A DNA stretch of 22,957 nucleotides from an uncultured Methanofollis sp. Lineage in GTDB: Archaea; Halobacteriota; Methanomicrobia; Methanomicrobiales; Methanofollaceae. The stretch lies in NCBI RefSeq assembly GCF_937919355.1, contig NZ_CALFSA010000013.1:1-22957 (forward strand). The letters are read 5' to 3'. Shown here one piece after another: positions 1 to 7,750 of the stretch (its first letter is position 1; each line of letters begins with the position of its first letter). The position numbers and the translations under genes are program-made. The notes under the pieces are model-generated. The model had not been told where the DNA came from and did no database searches. It saw only the letters and a program-made list of their open reading frames with translations.

Positions 1-241
1 GAGCAACGACAAGACCGAAGATGACGATAGTCTCGGGGATAACGGTGAAGAGCAGTGCAAGACCGAACATGTCCTTGTTCTCGGCGGTCGCACCCATGGC
101 GGCGGCACCGATGCCCATCTCACCAAGACCGGTGCCCACACCGGCAAGGCCGACAGCGAGGCCTGCGCCTACTGCCTTAAGTCCAACCTGCGATGCCTGA
201 ATCATTTCAACAGTCATTTCAGCAACTACTGGGTCTGCCAT
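1..241 (-). CDS. atpK: A-type ATP synthase subunit K (proteolipid c-ring subunit), partial
   Basis: Membrane rotor subunit whose ring carries H+ or Na+ through the A-type ATP synthase. The first 80 residues are visible and the 3' end lies outside the window. After a short N-terminus there is a Gly/Ala-rich first hairpin helix (about residues 19 to 50) and the start of the second helix. Glu70, in the context VIPETIVIF, sits where the family keeps its ion-binding carboxylate. The ATG at 241 lies 3 bases after the atpI stop, with GAGGA in the atpI tail as ribosome-binding site 7 bases upstream. Subunit K directly after I is the usual methanogen order, so E, C, F, A, B and D are expected to continue leftwards. 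Whether each subunit has one or more hairpins cannot be seen because the gene is cut. Confidence 0.93.
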   Translation of the reverse strand, partial: MADPVVAEMTVEMIQASQVGLKAVGAGLAVGLAGVGTGLGEMGIGAAAMGATAENKDMFGLALLFTVIPETIVIFGLVVA

Positions 242-244
242 AAT

Positions 245-2221
245 TTATTCCTCCGTAAACTTTCTTTTCATGCCAAATGGATTGTACTTCTTTCCTCCAC
301 CTTTGTAGAACTTGGTGAAGAACTCAACATAGTGCAACCTGATAGAGTGCAGGCCGCCGCCCAGGATGCCAAGTGCTGTGTTCAGCATATGGCCGAGGAG
401 CAGGACGACAAGACCCATCAGGATGATGACCACTCCCGCAATGGTGAGTGACGCAAGCTGCGGGCTGATGATCAGGTCGAAGGCGATGTAATTGGTGACC
501 ATCGCAATTGCGACCGAGGAGAGACCAACCGCAACCAGACGGGTGTACGACAGGACGTGACTGACGATAGTCGGGATCTCCATCAGTTCGAGAGGAGATT
601 CCTGACCGATCAGGACGATGCCGAGCAGGATAAGGACGGCACCAAAGATGCCCGCCGCGTTCAGGCCCATCGCCACCGGCGGGAAGCCGGTGAGATCGAC
701 CATCAGGGGGATGGGGAACATGGACCAGATTGCGACGATGATACCCCACATCGTGGCGAGCCAGCCAAACTGGCCGAGGATCTCACGATTCACGCGGGGA
801 CTTTTGTGCATTGCATGCCTCAGGTTCCTCACATGGAGGAGGCGCCCGAGGGTGATATGCAGGATACCGATCCAGACCGAGACGATCAGCAGTTCGGCCA
901 CCATCGGGTTGTGGACCGCCGCGCCGCCAATATTCAGGTGTCTGGAATAGATGATCGGATCCCACGGGAGTGACGTACCGAAGAATTCGCTGAAGAGGAC
1001 ACCGAAGACACAACTCATGATCGAGGAGTTTCTCAGGGTGTCCAGGAGCTGGGTGCCAGCCTCTCCGGTGAAATACTTCCGCAGTCCAAAGGACATCGCG
1101 AGGAGCACGAGACCGTAGCCGATATCGCCCAGGATCAGACCGAAAAAGATCGGGAACACGATCGAGACGAGCAGCGTCGGGTCGAACTCATCATAGCGCG
1201 GACGCGCGTAGATGTCCATAAAGAGCTCGGTCGGGTGTGAGAACCGGGGGTTGTCGTATTCGACAGGGACGTCCTTCGGGTCGTCGCCGATCTCAAGCTC
1301 AGTGACATAGACCTTCCCACCGGTCGCATGGGTGAGTGATGCCTTGATCGCCTCGACCCGCTCCGACGGTACCCAGCCTTCTGCCACAAAGGCGTCTTCC
1401 GTTGTTGCAAACCGCAGCGGGGCCTCCGCCTGCTCCACGACGGCCGTGAAGTATTCGTCGTATGCAACAAGGAATTCGCCGTATTCTTTCTTCTTTTCCT
1501 CAAGGTTCCGGTCGATCTTCGCGATCTCTTCGTTGAGTTCGGCGATCTTCCCCCGGGCATCGTAGATCAGGTCCTTGACAGGACCATTGCCCTCGGGGAT
1601 GGGGATAGACTGGAACTTTGCTTCGAGCAGGGCGCGGTCTGCCGCGTCCGCATCTGGTGCAGTGACAAAGACCACAATGAAGTTCTGCTCGCCCTTGCCA
1701 GCAGGGACGAAGTGTTTCTCGTGGGCGACCGGGATCTCGACATCTGAATCGACATATCCTGCAAAGACGGATAGTCCTTCATAGCCGTGATACAGGTCCA
1801 TATCAAGGGGGACTGCAGCGAAAGGTTCGAGTGCGACGACACGCCCTTCGAGGGCCTTCGCCTGTGCCTCAAGCCTGGACCGCTGTGCAGTCAGACCCTC
1901 AACATCCCTGACGAGTGCGGCAAGTTTCCGGTCGACTTCGGCTTTCATTACAGAGGAGTTCTCTTTCCGGGTCGCAGGGAGAGAGTCGGGACTGATCCCG
2001 AAGATGTTCTCCATGGACCGGATCTTGATCAGTTCGGTGGACGCCGTACTTGCTTCAGCAAGAGGCATGCCGATCTTGAATCCCTCGTAGGCCTCGTCTT
2101 CCTTCTCGACAAAATCTTCGATGTGAAAAGTGTTCTGGTGGTACAGCTCCCGGACAATCGTATCCATCTGGTCTTTCGATCCTGCAACCAGGATACGAGT
2201 CATCCGTTCAGGCTGAAACAT
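245..2221 (-). CDS. atpI: A-type ATP synthase subunit I (a-type stator/ion channel)
   Basis: Large stator subunit, 658 residues from the chosen start. The N-terminal half is soluble with coiled-coil segments (peripheral stalk contact). The C-terminal half, from about residue 350, has multiple membrane helices forming the ion half-channels against the K ring. SYTRLVAVGL near residue 561 carries the conserved arginine that faces the ring glutamate. The frame is open further upstream to 2278, but the ATG at 2221 is preceded by AAGGAG with 7-base spacing and begins MFQPERMTRILV, so the longer start was rejected. A second ATG at 2203 is possible but has poorer spacing. The gene overlaps the end of atpH by 14 bases, which suggests translational coupling. 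Length and motif order are normal for the family. Confidence 0.95.
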   Translation of the reverse strand: MFQPERMTRILVAGSKDQMDTIVRELYHQNTFHIEDFVEKEDEAYEGFKIGMPLAEASTASTELIKIRSMENIFGISPDSLPATRKENSSVMKAEVDRKLAALVRDVEGLTAQRSRLEAQAKALEGRVVALEPFAAVPLDMDLYHGYEGLSVFAGYVDSDVEIPVAHEKHFVPAGKGEQNFIVVFVTAPDADAADRALLEAKFQSIPIPEGNGPVKDLIYDARGKIAELNEEIAKIDRNLEEKKKEYGEFLVAYDEYFTAVVEQAEAPLRFATTEDAFVAEGWVPSERVEAIKASLTHATGGKVYVTELEIGDDPKDVPVEYDNPRFSHPTELFMDIYARPRYDEFDPTLLVSIVFPIFFGLILGDIGYGLVLLAMSFGLRKYFTGEAGTQLLDTLRNSSIMSCVFGVLFSEFFGTSLPWDPIIYSRHLNIGGAAVHNPMVAELLIVSVWIGILHITLGRLLHVRNLRHAMHKSPRVNREILGQFGWLATMWGIIVAIWSMFPIPLMVDLTGFPPVAMGLNAAGIFGAVLILLGIVLIGQESPLELMEIPTIVSHVLSYTRLVAVGLSSVAIAMVTNYIAFDLIISPQLASLTIAGVVIILMGLVVLLLGHMLNTALGILGGGLHSIRLHYVEFFTKFYKGGGKKYNPFGMKRKFTEE

Positions 2222-2537
2222 GCAGCTGCTCCTTGAAACGCGAGACGAGCAACTCGACCGCCTTATCAAGATTCGCAAGGCTGTTCTTTTTAAGTTTCGC
2301 GGCCTGCTGCTCGCCGTCCTTCAGGATATCGGCACGCTTTTTAGCGGCCGCGGTTGCGGCATCAGCGAGACGCGACTTTTTGTATGCCTCCGCATCGGCG
2401 GTGGCCTTCTCGACGATATGTTCGGCCTCCGCTCTTGCGTCAGCAATCTTCTGCTTCTGCTCAAGCTGAGCGGCGCTGACCATTGACTTGTACTCTTCTT
2501 CTGCCTGCTTGATGCTCTTCAAAACCTCACTCTTCAT
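2208..2537 (-). CDS. atpH: A-type ATP synthase subunit H (peripheral stalk coiled coil)
   Basis: 109-residue protein that is almost wholly predicted helix and rich in Ala, Lys, Glu and Gln (QLEQKQKIADARAEAEHIV, then ADAATAAAKKRADILKDGEQQAAKLKK). This matches subunit H (AhaH), which pairs with subunit E to form the peripheral stalks. It is the first gene of the operon, as in other methanogens, and atpI starts inside its last codons. The ATG at 2537 has a strong GGAGG site a few bases upstream, and a TATA-like promoter lies about 50 bases upstream. Sequence identity within this family is low because coiled coils diverge fast. The assignment rests on composition, length and position before atpI and atpK. 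Confidence 0.9.
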   Translation of the reverse strand: MKSEVLKSIKQAEEEYKSMVSAAQLEQKQKIADARAEAEHIVEKATADAEAYKKSRLADAATAAAKKRADILKDGEQQAAKLKKNSLANLDKAVELLVSRFKEQLHVSA

Positions 2538-2581
2538 CCAACCCTCCTCTCACGGCCTACACATATTTGATGGAAATTACC

Positions 2582-2590
2582 TTTATATTT
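2582..2590 (-). promoter_or_regulatory. TATA box of the atpHIK... operon
   Basis: On the minus strand the sequence reads AAATATAAA, in a locally AT-rich patch starting directly after the stop of the neighbouring gene at 2595. Transcription would begin near 2560, giving a leader of about 22 bases that contains the GGAGG of atpH. Spacing fits archaeal promoters; no start site has been measured. Confidence 0.65.
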
Positions 2591-2594
2591 GTTG

Positions 2595-3074
2595 TTATTC
2601 ATCTGCCAGAGCACGGTTCACACATATATAGGAGATCGTGCACCCCGGAGGGAGGGCTTCGAGCGTGACAGTTCTCCCCTCCCCCCTGAGAGTGATGCCG
2701 GCGAGATCGCCCGACGAGCAGAGGAGGCGCTGGTCTGGATGGGTGCCCCGCACGATCCCGCAGGATAGGGTGACCGCAGGGGCGGCCGAGACGACCATGG
2801 GGATGCGCTTCACACCGGGATGGTCCTTCGGAAGAGCGACAACCGGATAGTGGTGGTCGCGGACAAGGAGGAGGAGCATTGCCGCCGCCCGCACAGACCC
2901 CCCTTCCGGGGCCGAGACACAGACAAGGTCGCCTGGTCTGACGGGTTCGCAGTACTCATCGTCCACCGTGTCGACGACAAGGGCGAAACGCTCCCTGACG
3001 CTGCCGGCAAGGAGAAAAGAAGAGGATGGTGCCCTGATAAAGACGAGTTCGTCCTCACCCGGGTGGAGGATCAT
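2595..3074 (-). CDS. Hypothetical protein, 159 residues, coupled to a zinc-ribbon gene
   Basis: I do not recognise this family. The ATG at 3074 overlaps the TGA of the upstream zinc-ribbon gene (ATGA), which fixes the start even though the frame is open to 3158. The protein begins MILHPGEDELVFIRAPSSS and looks soluble and beta-rich. There are short hydrophobic runs around residues 61 to 71 (RAAAMLLLLVR) and 76 to 81, and cysteines at 42, 52, 105, 119, 145 and 151 without a clear metal motif. There is no signal peptide or convincing membrane helix. Tight coupling to a zinc ribbon suggests the two act together, but no function can be read from the sequence. It ends 5 bases before the atp promoter. 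Confidence 0.75.
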   Translation of the reverse strand: MILHPGEDELVFIRAPSSSFLLAGSVRERFALVVDTVDDEYCEPVRPGDLVCVSAPEGGSVRAAAMLLLLVRDHHYPVVALPKDHPGVKRIPMVVSAAPAVTLSCGIVRGTHPDQRLLCSSGDLAGITLRGEGRTVTLEALPPGCTISYICVNRALADE

Positions 3075-3223
3075 GCTGGCTCGACGTCCTCCGACTGACA
3101 GGACGGGCATACCGGGTGTTTGCCGACAGCCTTGAAATGTCCGCCGCATTCCCTGCATTTGTAGGTCTTTCCCTTCACCCGTTCCTCCAGTTCGATATCA
3201 GTGCCTCCGCCTATAGAGCACAT
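3071..3223 (-). CDS. Small zinc-ribbon protein, 50 residues
   Basis: Translated by hand from the minus strand: starts MCSIGGGTDIELEERVKG and ends QSEDVEPA. It has two CxxC knuckles, YKCRECGGHF (Cys23, Cys26) and PVCPSCQS (Cys39, Cys42), the spacing of a rubredoxin-like or RNA polymerase-type zinc ribbon. The role could be RNA or protein binding or redox; the sequence does not decide. Its stop overlaps the ATG of the 159-residue protein downstream. The ATG at 3223 has no Shine-Dalgarno sequence but lies about 25 bases from a TATA box, as expected for a leaderless mRNA. A near-perfect 16-base palindrome lies between the TATA box and the start. It is short enough to be missed by automated calling. 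Confidence 0.82.
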   Translation of the reverse strand: MCSIGGGTDIELEERVKGKTYKCRECGGHFKAVGKHPVCPSCQSEDVEPA

Positions 3224-3224
3224 A

Positions 3225-3240
3225 GGGGAGAATTGTCCCC
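3225..3240. promoter_or_regulatory. Near-perfect 16-bp palindrome between TATA box and leaderless start
   Basis: The sequence GGGGAGAATTGTCCCC is symmetric at 14 of 16 positions around a central AATT. It fills the gap between the TATA box and the ATG of the zinc-ribbon gene, where a bound dimeric repressor would block polymerase. It is a candidate operator; the binding protein is unknown. Confidence 0.45.
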
Positions 3241-3242
3241 AC

Positions 3243-3252
3243 AATATAAAAG
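3243..3252 (-). promoter_or_regulatory. TATA box of the zinc-ribbon gene (leaderless)
   Basis: The minus strand reads CTTTTATATT, centred about 24 to 25 bases upstream of the ATG at 3223, so transcription should start at or very near the start codon. It lies in the 54-base gap after the end of the pilus platform gene, so the zinc-ribbon pair appears to be a separate transcription unit. Confidence 0.6.
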
Positions 3253-3277
3253 AGGTTCGTTTTTTCCGGGGCGCAGG

Positions 3278-5215
3278 TCACACCAGCATGTTGAAGGTGA
3301 TCAGGGCGACGACGAGCATCACCGAGGCATGCTTCACGCCGGCCCGCACCGAACCCTCCCCCATCTTCCCGGCCACAAGGCCTGAAAAGACTGCCTGGAC
3401 AAGGCAGACATGGTAGAGGAGACGCCCAAAAGGAAGGAGGGAGACAGAAGTGAAGCCCGGCATCACCCCATCCATACCGCCGCCGGTTGAGGCCACCACG
3501 TCGCCGAGGACAGGGAGGAACCTGGTGGCGATGACAATGACGACGAAGATAAAGACGAAGAAGGCGAGGTAGATGACCGCAAGGTAGAGGATCATCGCCG
3601 AGGACCGCTCTTCCCGGAGTACGGCCGACATCCGGGCGTCCTTTGCCGCAATGGTGAGGATGTCAGAGATGTTCCCGCTCATACGCGTCGCCGTCGTGAT
3701 GAGGGTGACGGCCCGGGAGACTGCCGGGGTCCGTACCCTCTTCTCAAAACGGACGAGAGCGTCAGGGACATTGGCACCCCATGTGATGTCACGGCCGATC
3801 CGCCTGACCTCATAGGAGAGGACGCCGAGGTTCGTCCGCACAAGGACGACGATCGCCTGGGCGAGGGTCAGCCCGACCTGGTTCATGCCAGCCATTCTGG
3901 AGAGGAACTCCGGTATACTGTCCTCGATCTCCCTGACCTTCCTGTTCCAGAGGCCGTGGAAGACCGCATAGGGGACAAGGACGACAAGGAGAGCGATGAC
4001 CACATGGTCGTCGACGAGGGCGATGAGAGTTTCTGCCGGGAGGTCCGCAGGAAGGGAGAGAACGACGGCGCCAAGGTAGAGGAGCGCAAGCGGGAGGGAA
4101 AAGAGGAAGGTAAGTCTGGCGTCGAGGATAAAAGCACGGAAGGGGTTGCGCAGAAAGGTCCTGAGAGATCTGACCCGGTCATACCGTGCAAGTTGCGCAA
4201 AAAGCGGTTCTTCACCTTCCTTCCCCTCGACCCTGACGTCTTTGAAGTGGTCGAGTACCTTCACGTGGGTGTAACGTTCGGGTACGTCCTCCCTGACCGA
4301 GATAAGGTCTATGAAGAGGAGCATGATCAGGGAACCGACCGGGATGAGCAGATAGGTAATGAGGGATAACTGGGTGACCGCCGACCCGCCGATCAGCCCC
4401 ATCACCACCATGACGATGACGAGGAAGAGGGGACCGGCCACGAAGACGGTCACATAGGCCTCGCCGACGAACTCAAGAGTGGTGATGAACCGTTTCTGCT
4501 CGAACCTCGCCCCGTCCTGAAAGAGTCGGACCTGTTTCTCCAGATAGGTGGCGAGATTTCCCCCACTCTCAACAACCGAGAGGAAGTTCTCCAGGAACTC
4601 CTTCAGTTTCACAGAGGGTGTCGTCTCGGCCAGGTGCCTGATAGCGGTGAAAACGTCTGACCCGAAGTAGTCGGTGTCCCGCACCACCTGCCTGAACTCC
4701 AGCGCACTCTCCCCGTAGATCCCGGCATTCTCCGAGAGAGAGCGGAAGATGTCCATCACCTCGGCACCTCCCCGGCGCATCGCATAGATATACGAGACGG
4801 CATTGTGGAGGGAGAGATTGATCTTTGTCGCCCTGTTGCCCTTCTCGACTGACGGATACCTCAGGAGGAGGGAGTAGGCAAGCATGCCCCCGGCCAGGGC
4901 GCCGGCGGTGATGGCGAGGACGCGGAGGAGGGACCAGAAGGGGGTCTCGCTACCGACGTCGGGAAGGGAGAAGGGGAGAAGGCCGGCAACCCCACCCTCC
5001 ACAGGGAGGACAGTTATGTCGGAGAGGACGAAGGCGACGACCCCACAGAATAGTGCGGCACAGAGGGAGATGAGCAGGGCCCTCTGGAGATAGGCCCTGA
5101 CGGTGATGCCCATGCGGGCCGAGATGAGGTCCTCTCTGAGGTTGCCGTATTTCACCGGGTCGCGCCGTACCAGGGTGTCGGCAATCCGGCGACCGATGCC
5201 TGGCTGGGGGGTCAT
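3278..5215 (-). CDS. Type II secretion F/TadC-like membrane platform protein of an archaeal type IV pilus-like system
   Basis: 645-residue polytopic membrane protein with two F-type domains (about 135 to 270 and 430 to 565). Each has a cytoplasmic helical bundle (NAVSYIYAMRRGGAEVMDIFRSLSE; PEFLSRMAGMNQVGLTLAQAI) followed by membrane helices. Predicted membrane segments lie near 45-65, 97-117, 255-275, 285-305, 368-388, 405-422, 541-563, 596-616 and 627-645. This is the architecture of archaeal ArlJ/FlaJ-like and pilus platform proteins, on which the ATPase acts to drive filament assembly. It starts by ATGA overlap with the ATPase gene upstream, so the two are co-translated. Pilus platform is preferred over archaellum because no other archaellum genes surround it. 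No pilin or prepilin peptidase is adjacent. Confidence 0.88.
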   Translation of the reverse strand: MTPQPGIGRRIADTLVRRDPVKYGNLREDLISARMGITVRAYLQRALLISLCAALFCGVVAFVLSDITVLPVEGGVAGLLPFSLPDVGSETPFWSLLRVLAITAGALAGGMLAYSLLLRYPSVEKGNRATKINLSLHNAVSYIYAMRRGGAEVMDIFRSLSENAGIYGESALEFRQVVRDTDYFGSDVFTAIRHLAETTPSVKLKEFLENFLSVVESGGNLATYLEKQVRLFQDGARFEQKRFITTLEFVGEAYVTVFVAGPLFLVIVMVVMGLIGGSAVTQLSLITYLLIPVGSLIMLLFIDLISVREDVPERYTHVKVLDHFKDVRVEGKEGEEPLFAQLARYDRVRSLRTFLRNPFRAFILDARLTFLFSLPLALLYLGAVVLSLPADLPAETLIALVDDHVVIALLVVLVPYAVFHGLWNRKVREIEDSIPEFLSRMAGMNQVGLTLAQAIVVLVRTNLGVLSYEVRRIGRDITWGANVPDALVRFEKRVRTPAVSRAVTLITTATRMSGNISDILTIAAKDARMSAVLREERSSAMILYLAVIYLAFFVFIFVVIVIATRFLPVLGDVVASTGGGMDGVMPGFTSVSLLPFGRLLYHVCLVQAVFSGLVAGKMGEGSVRAGVKHASVMLVVALITFNMLV

Positions 5216-6789
5216 GGGAACAGCCCTGCAAGGTCGTCGAGATGATCGAGGACTGCAGCGCGGGTGGTGGTAAAGGCCTGGACGATCCGGGAGACACGGG
5301 AGTAATCGAAGATCTTCTGCGTCTTCATCGCTTCAAGGACACGTATCCGCTCGCAGATATCAGCCTCAAGTTTGCCAGCATCCCAGCCCCGCGCTTCCAT
5401 GACGCGGGCGTACACAAGGGACCGACCCGTGTATTCCATTGTGTCGCGGACAGGGTCGTACGCAAAGACCGTGTTCACCTGAAGGTTCCCGGTACCGGGG
5501 TCCATGCCTGCGATCTCCACGACCTCCTGACAGCGCCGCACACGCTCTGTCCCCCTGTAGGTGAGCGCCTGGACACTGACGATATCGAGGGCCTGCACCA
5601 TGTTCCTCGGGACGTTCAGGGGTTCGTTTTCGAGACGGTGAATGGCGGCGTCGACGTTCCCGGCATGCATTGTGGAGAAAGTGGTGTGGCCTGTGTTCAT
5701 CGCCTGGAAGAGGGTCTGCGCTTCCTCCCCCCGCACCTCTCCGACGAGGATATACTCGGGCCTCTGGCGCATCGCCGCCTTGAGCAGGTCGAACATCGAG
5801 ATGGAAGAGGACTCCTCACCAGAGAGGGTATCGCGCGTCACCGAGGCGACCCAGTTCTCGTGGAAGAGGGTGATCTCCCGTGTGTCCTCGATGGAGATGA
5901 CCTTCGCAAGGAGCGGGATGAAGAGGGAGACGGCGTTGAGGGACGAGGTCTTGCCACTCGCCGTCCCGCCGATAAAGAGGAGGCTCTTGTTGTTCTCGAT
6001 CGCCGTCCAGAAATAGGCAAGCTCTTCAGCAGAGAAAGTGCCGAGGTCGAGGAGTTCGACAGGTGTGAAGGGTTCGGCCCTGAACTTCCTGACGGTGAAG
6101 GAGGTGCCCCGCGTCGAGACCTCGCGCCCGAAGGTGAGCTGGAGACGCAACCCGTCGGGGAGGGTGGCGTCCACGACGGGGCTCCCCACAGAGACGTGTT
6201 TTCCTGAGCGCTGGGCCAGCGAAATGGCAAGGGAGTTCAGTTCTTCCTCGGCGAAGACGAGGTTCGTCCTGATATTCTTGTGCCGCCGGTGGTACAGGAA
6301 GACCGGGACGCCGACGCCGTCGCAGGAGATGTCCTCGATCTCCGGGTCCTTCATCAGCCCGTCAAGGCGTGACCATCCCAGGAAGTCCCGCAGGAGGTAG
6401 TACTCGACCTTTGCCAGCGCCAGGTGGTCCAGGGTGACACCATATTCCCTGATAAGGGCGTGTGTCCGGTCGAGGAGGACCCGGTGGTGGTCTGCTGCCA
6501 TCTCCTCCTCAGAGAGTATCAGGACGTCACGCAGGTCTTCGTACAGTCTTTCGAGGATCTCGTATTCAAATGGCGAGAGCATGGGTTCGAAGAGATAGTA
6601 TTCGACCTGCCCGCTCTGCCGGTCCTGCACGATAGCGACGAGGGACCTACCCTTCTCCACCCAGTACTCCTCAACGAGGGACCCCCCGTCAGGGACCCTG
6701 GCCTCCACAAGGGGGGGATCTCTCGCAGGGTCATACTCCCAGTTTTTTACCTGGTCTCCCGACCCCTTCCCAAATAACGGCAGATGCAT
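5212..6789 (-). CDS. Type II/IV secretion system ATPase (archaeal TadA/VirB11-like pilus motor)
   Basis: 525-residue cytoplasmic hexameric ATPase that powers filament assembly or secretion. An N-terminal domain of about 250 residues precedes the RecA-like core. The core has a Walker A loop GGTASGKT (274-281), an Asp box EDTREI (301-306), Walker B ILVGEVRGEE (347-356) and a His box TGHTTFSTMHAG (366-377). All are intact, so it should be active. The start is the ATG at 6789, with GGAG five bases upstream and a TATA-like box about 40 bases upstream. It overlaps the platform gene by 4 bases. Two RecA/KaiC-like genes diverge from it, which recalls ArlH next to ArlI in archaella. The substrate filament is not identified here; the nearest candidate pilin lies at 17136 to 17720. 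Confidence 0.93.
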   Translation of the reverse strand: MHLPLFGKGSGDQVKNWEYDPARDPPLVEARVPDGGSLVEEYWVEKGRSLVAIVQDRQSGQVEYYLFEPMLSPFEYEILERLYEDLRDVLILSEEEMAADHHRVLLDRTHALIREYGVTLDHLALAKVEYYLLRDFLGWSRLDGLMKDPEIEDISCDGVGVPVFLYHRRHKNIRTNLVFAEEELNSLAISLAQRSGKHVSVGSPVVDATLPDGLRLQLTFGREVSTRGTSFTVRKFRAEPFTPVELLDLGTFSAEELAYFWTAIENNKSLLFIGGTASGKTSSLNAVSLFIPLLAKVISIEDTREITLFHENWVASVTRDTLSGEESSSISMFDLLKAAMRQRPEYILVGEVRGEEAQTLFQAMNTGHTTFSTMHAGNVDAAIHRLENEPLNVPRNMVQALDIVSVQALTYRGTERVRRCQEVVEIAGMDPGTGNLQVNTVFAYDPVRDTMEYTGRSLVYARVMEARGWDAGKLEADICERIRVLEAMKTQKIFDYSRVSRIVQAFTTTRAAVLDHLDDLAGLFP

Positions 6790-6827
6790 GGTGACTCCGT
6801 GATAGTGAAGAGTGGATCAAAGATCTT

Positions 6828-6836
6828 CTTTATCTC
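6828..6836 (-). promoter_or_regulatory. Probable TATA box of the secretion ATPase operon
   Basis: The minus strand reads GAGATAAAG. A start near 6806 would leave a leader of about 17 bases containing the GGAG site of the ATPase gene. It forms a divergent promoter region with the KaiC-like gene on the plus strand. The match to a TATA box is modest. Confidence 0.45.
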
Positions 6837-6897
6837 TCCTATTTCGGCCAGTGGCAGAAGGCGCGATCTGGCTCAAAGTGTACCCAATCTGTTACTC

Positions 6898-6905
6898 TTT
6901 TATAG
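6898..6905 (+). promoter_or_regulatory. TATA box of the KaiC-like gene pair (leaderless)
   Basis: TTTTATAG is centred about 25 bases before the ATG at 6926. That position argues that the first in-frame ATG at 6914 is too close to be transcribed and that the mRNA starts at or near 6926. Confidence 0.55.
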
Positions 6906-6925
6906 CACGGGGAATGAATCTTCGC

Positions 6926-7750
6926 ATGGATACGGAGGCACGAGTTGACCGGAAGGTTCCCACAGGGATCGGGTCCCTTGACCCGATCCTGGACGGCGGT
7001 GTCCCTTCGGGTTCGATGGTCCTGCTCCTCAGCGAGATCGGTGCAGGGGGGAGTGACTTCGTCAGGACAGCAGTCATCGCCCTCGCCCGGATGAAACAGG
7101 AGGGTCTGGACCCGGCACCCCGCGAGATCCTCTACATCACGATGACGCGGCTCAAGGAAGACGTCCTCACCGAGGCCGCACTTTCCGTGAGCCCGGAGAT
7201 CTATCCTCTCCTCGAAAAAGGTGTACATTTTGAAGACCTCTCCAAGGTCTACTTTGATGCAAGCGTCGTACCGCCGGAATGGTATTCTGAGGGTGACGTG
7301 CTCTCCCGGATGCAGAAACATACACGGCGGGAAAATCTCCTCACCGAACTTTCAGATGCTCTCTCCAACGCAGAGCACCAGAGCGTGATCGTCATCGACT
7401 CCCTCACCGACCTCGCCGCACAGGCCGGGACTGGAGAACACTGGAAGACCCTCAGCAGTTTCCTGCGTGGCCTCCAGAGAGTGGCGAAGCGCTGGGGATC
7501 GGTTGTCTACCTCCCTCTCACCCGCGGCGTCCTCCCCCCTCTCCTGGAGACCGAGGTCCAGGACTGCGCGGATGCGGTCTTCCTCTTTGCATGGGAGGAG
7601 ATGCAGGGGATGCGACGGCAGCGGACGATGTCCCTCCAGAAATTCAGGGGTGTGATGCCCCACCTCGAAGAGCGGAACCTTGTGAAGTTTGCGGTGCGGA
7701 TCACGGCAGGGAACGGTTTCGAGGTATCCAACATCAGGGTGGTCGTATAA
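6926..7750 (+). CDS. RecA/KaiC-like protein with degenerate Walker A loop (probable pseudo-ATPase)
   Basis: 274-residue RecA-superfamily protein. The KaiC-type opening VPTGIGSLDPILDGGVPSGSMVLLLSE is clear, but the nucleotide loop reads SEIGAGGSD (36-44) instead of GxxGxGKS/T: the invariant lysine is glycine and the following Ser/Thr is shifted. The Walker B-like strand SVIVIDSLTD is kept. It therefore probably does not hydrolyse ATP in the usual way and may act as a partner or regulator. The start was chosen at 6926, although the frame is open from 6812, because of TATA spacing and because KaiC-like homology begins right after it. Its TAA overlaps by one base the ATG of the next gene, which encodes an intact KaiC-like ATPase. 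An RNA- or DNA-related RecA paralogue is an alternative role. Confidence 0.82.
   Translation: MDTEARVDRKVPTGIGSLDPILDGGVPSGSMVLLLSEIGAGGSDFVRTAVIALARMKQEGLDPAPREILYITMTRLKEDVLTEAALSVSPEIYPLLEKGVHFEDLSKVYFDASVVPPEWYSEGDVLSRMQKHTRRENLLTELSDALSNAEHQSVIVIDSLTDLAAQAGTGEHWKTLSSFLRGLQRVAKRWGSVVYLPLTRGVLPPLLETEVQDCADAVFLFAWEEMQGMRRQRTMSLQKFRGVMPHLEERNLVKFAVRITAGNGFEVSNIRVVV

Noticed and set aside
5242..6207. 321-residue plus-strand open frame across the secretion ATPase
   Set aside because: Antisense shadow; the minus strand has all Walker, Asp and His box motifs. The same applies to 11231 to 12340 and 12592 to 13290 on the plus strand and 14914 to 15906 on the minus strand.
6812..6925. Longer N-terminus for the first KaiC-like protein
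   Set aside because: The TATA box lies inside this stretch, and KaiC-like sequence begins after 6926.
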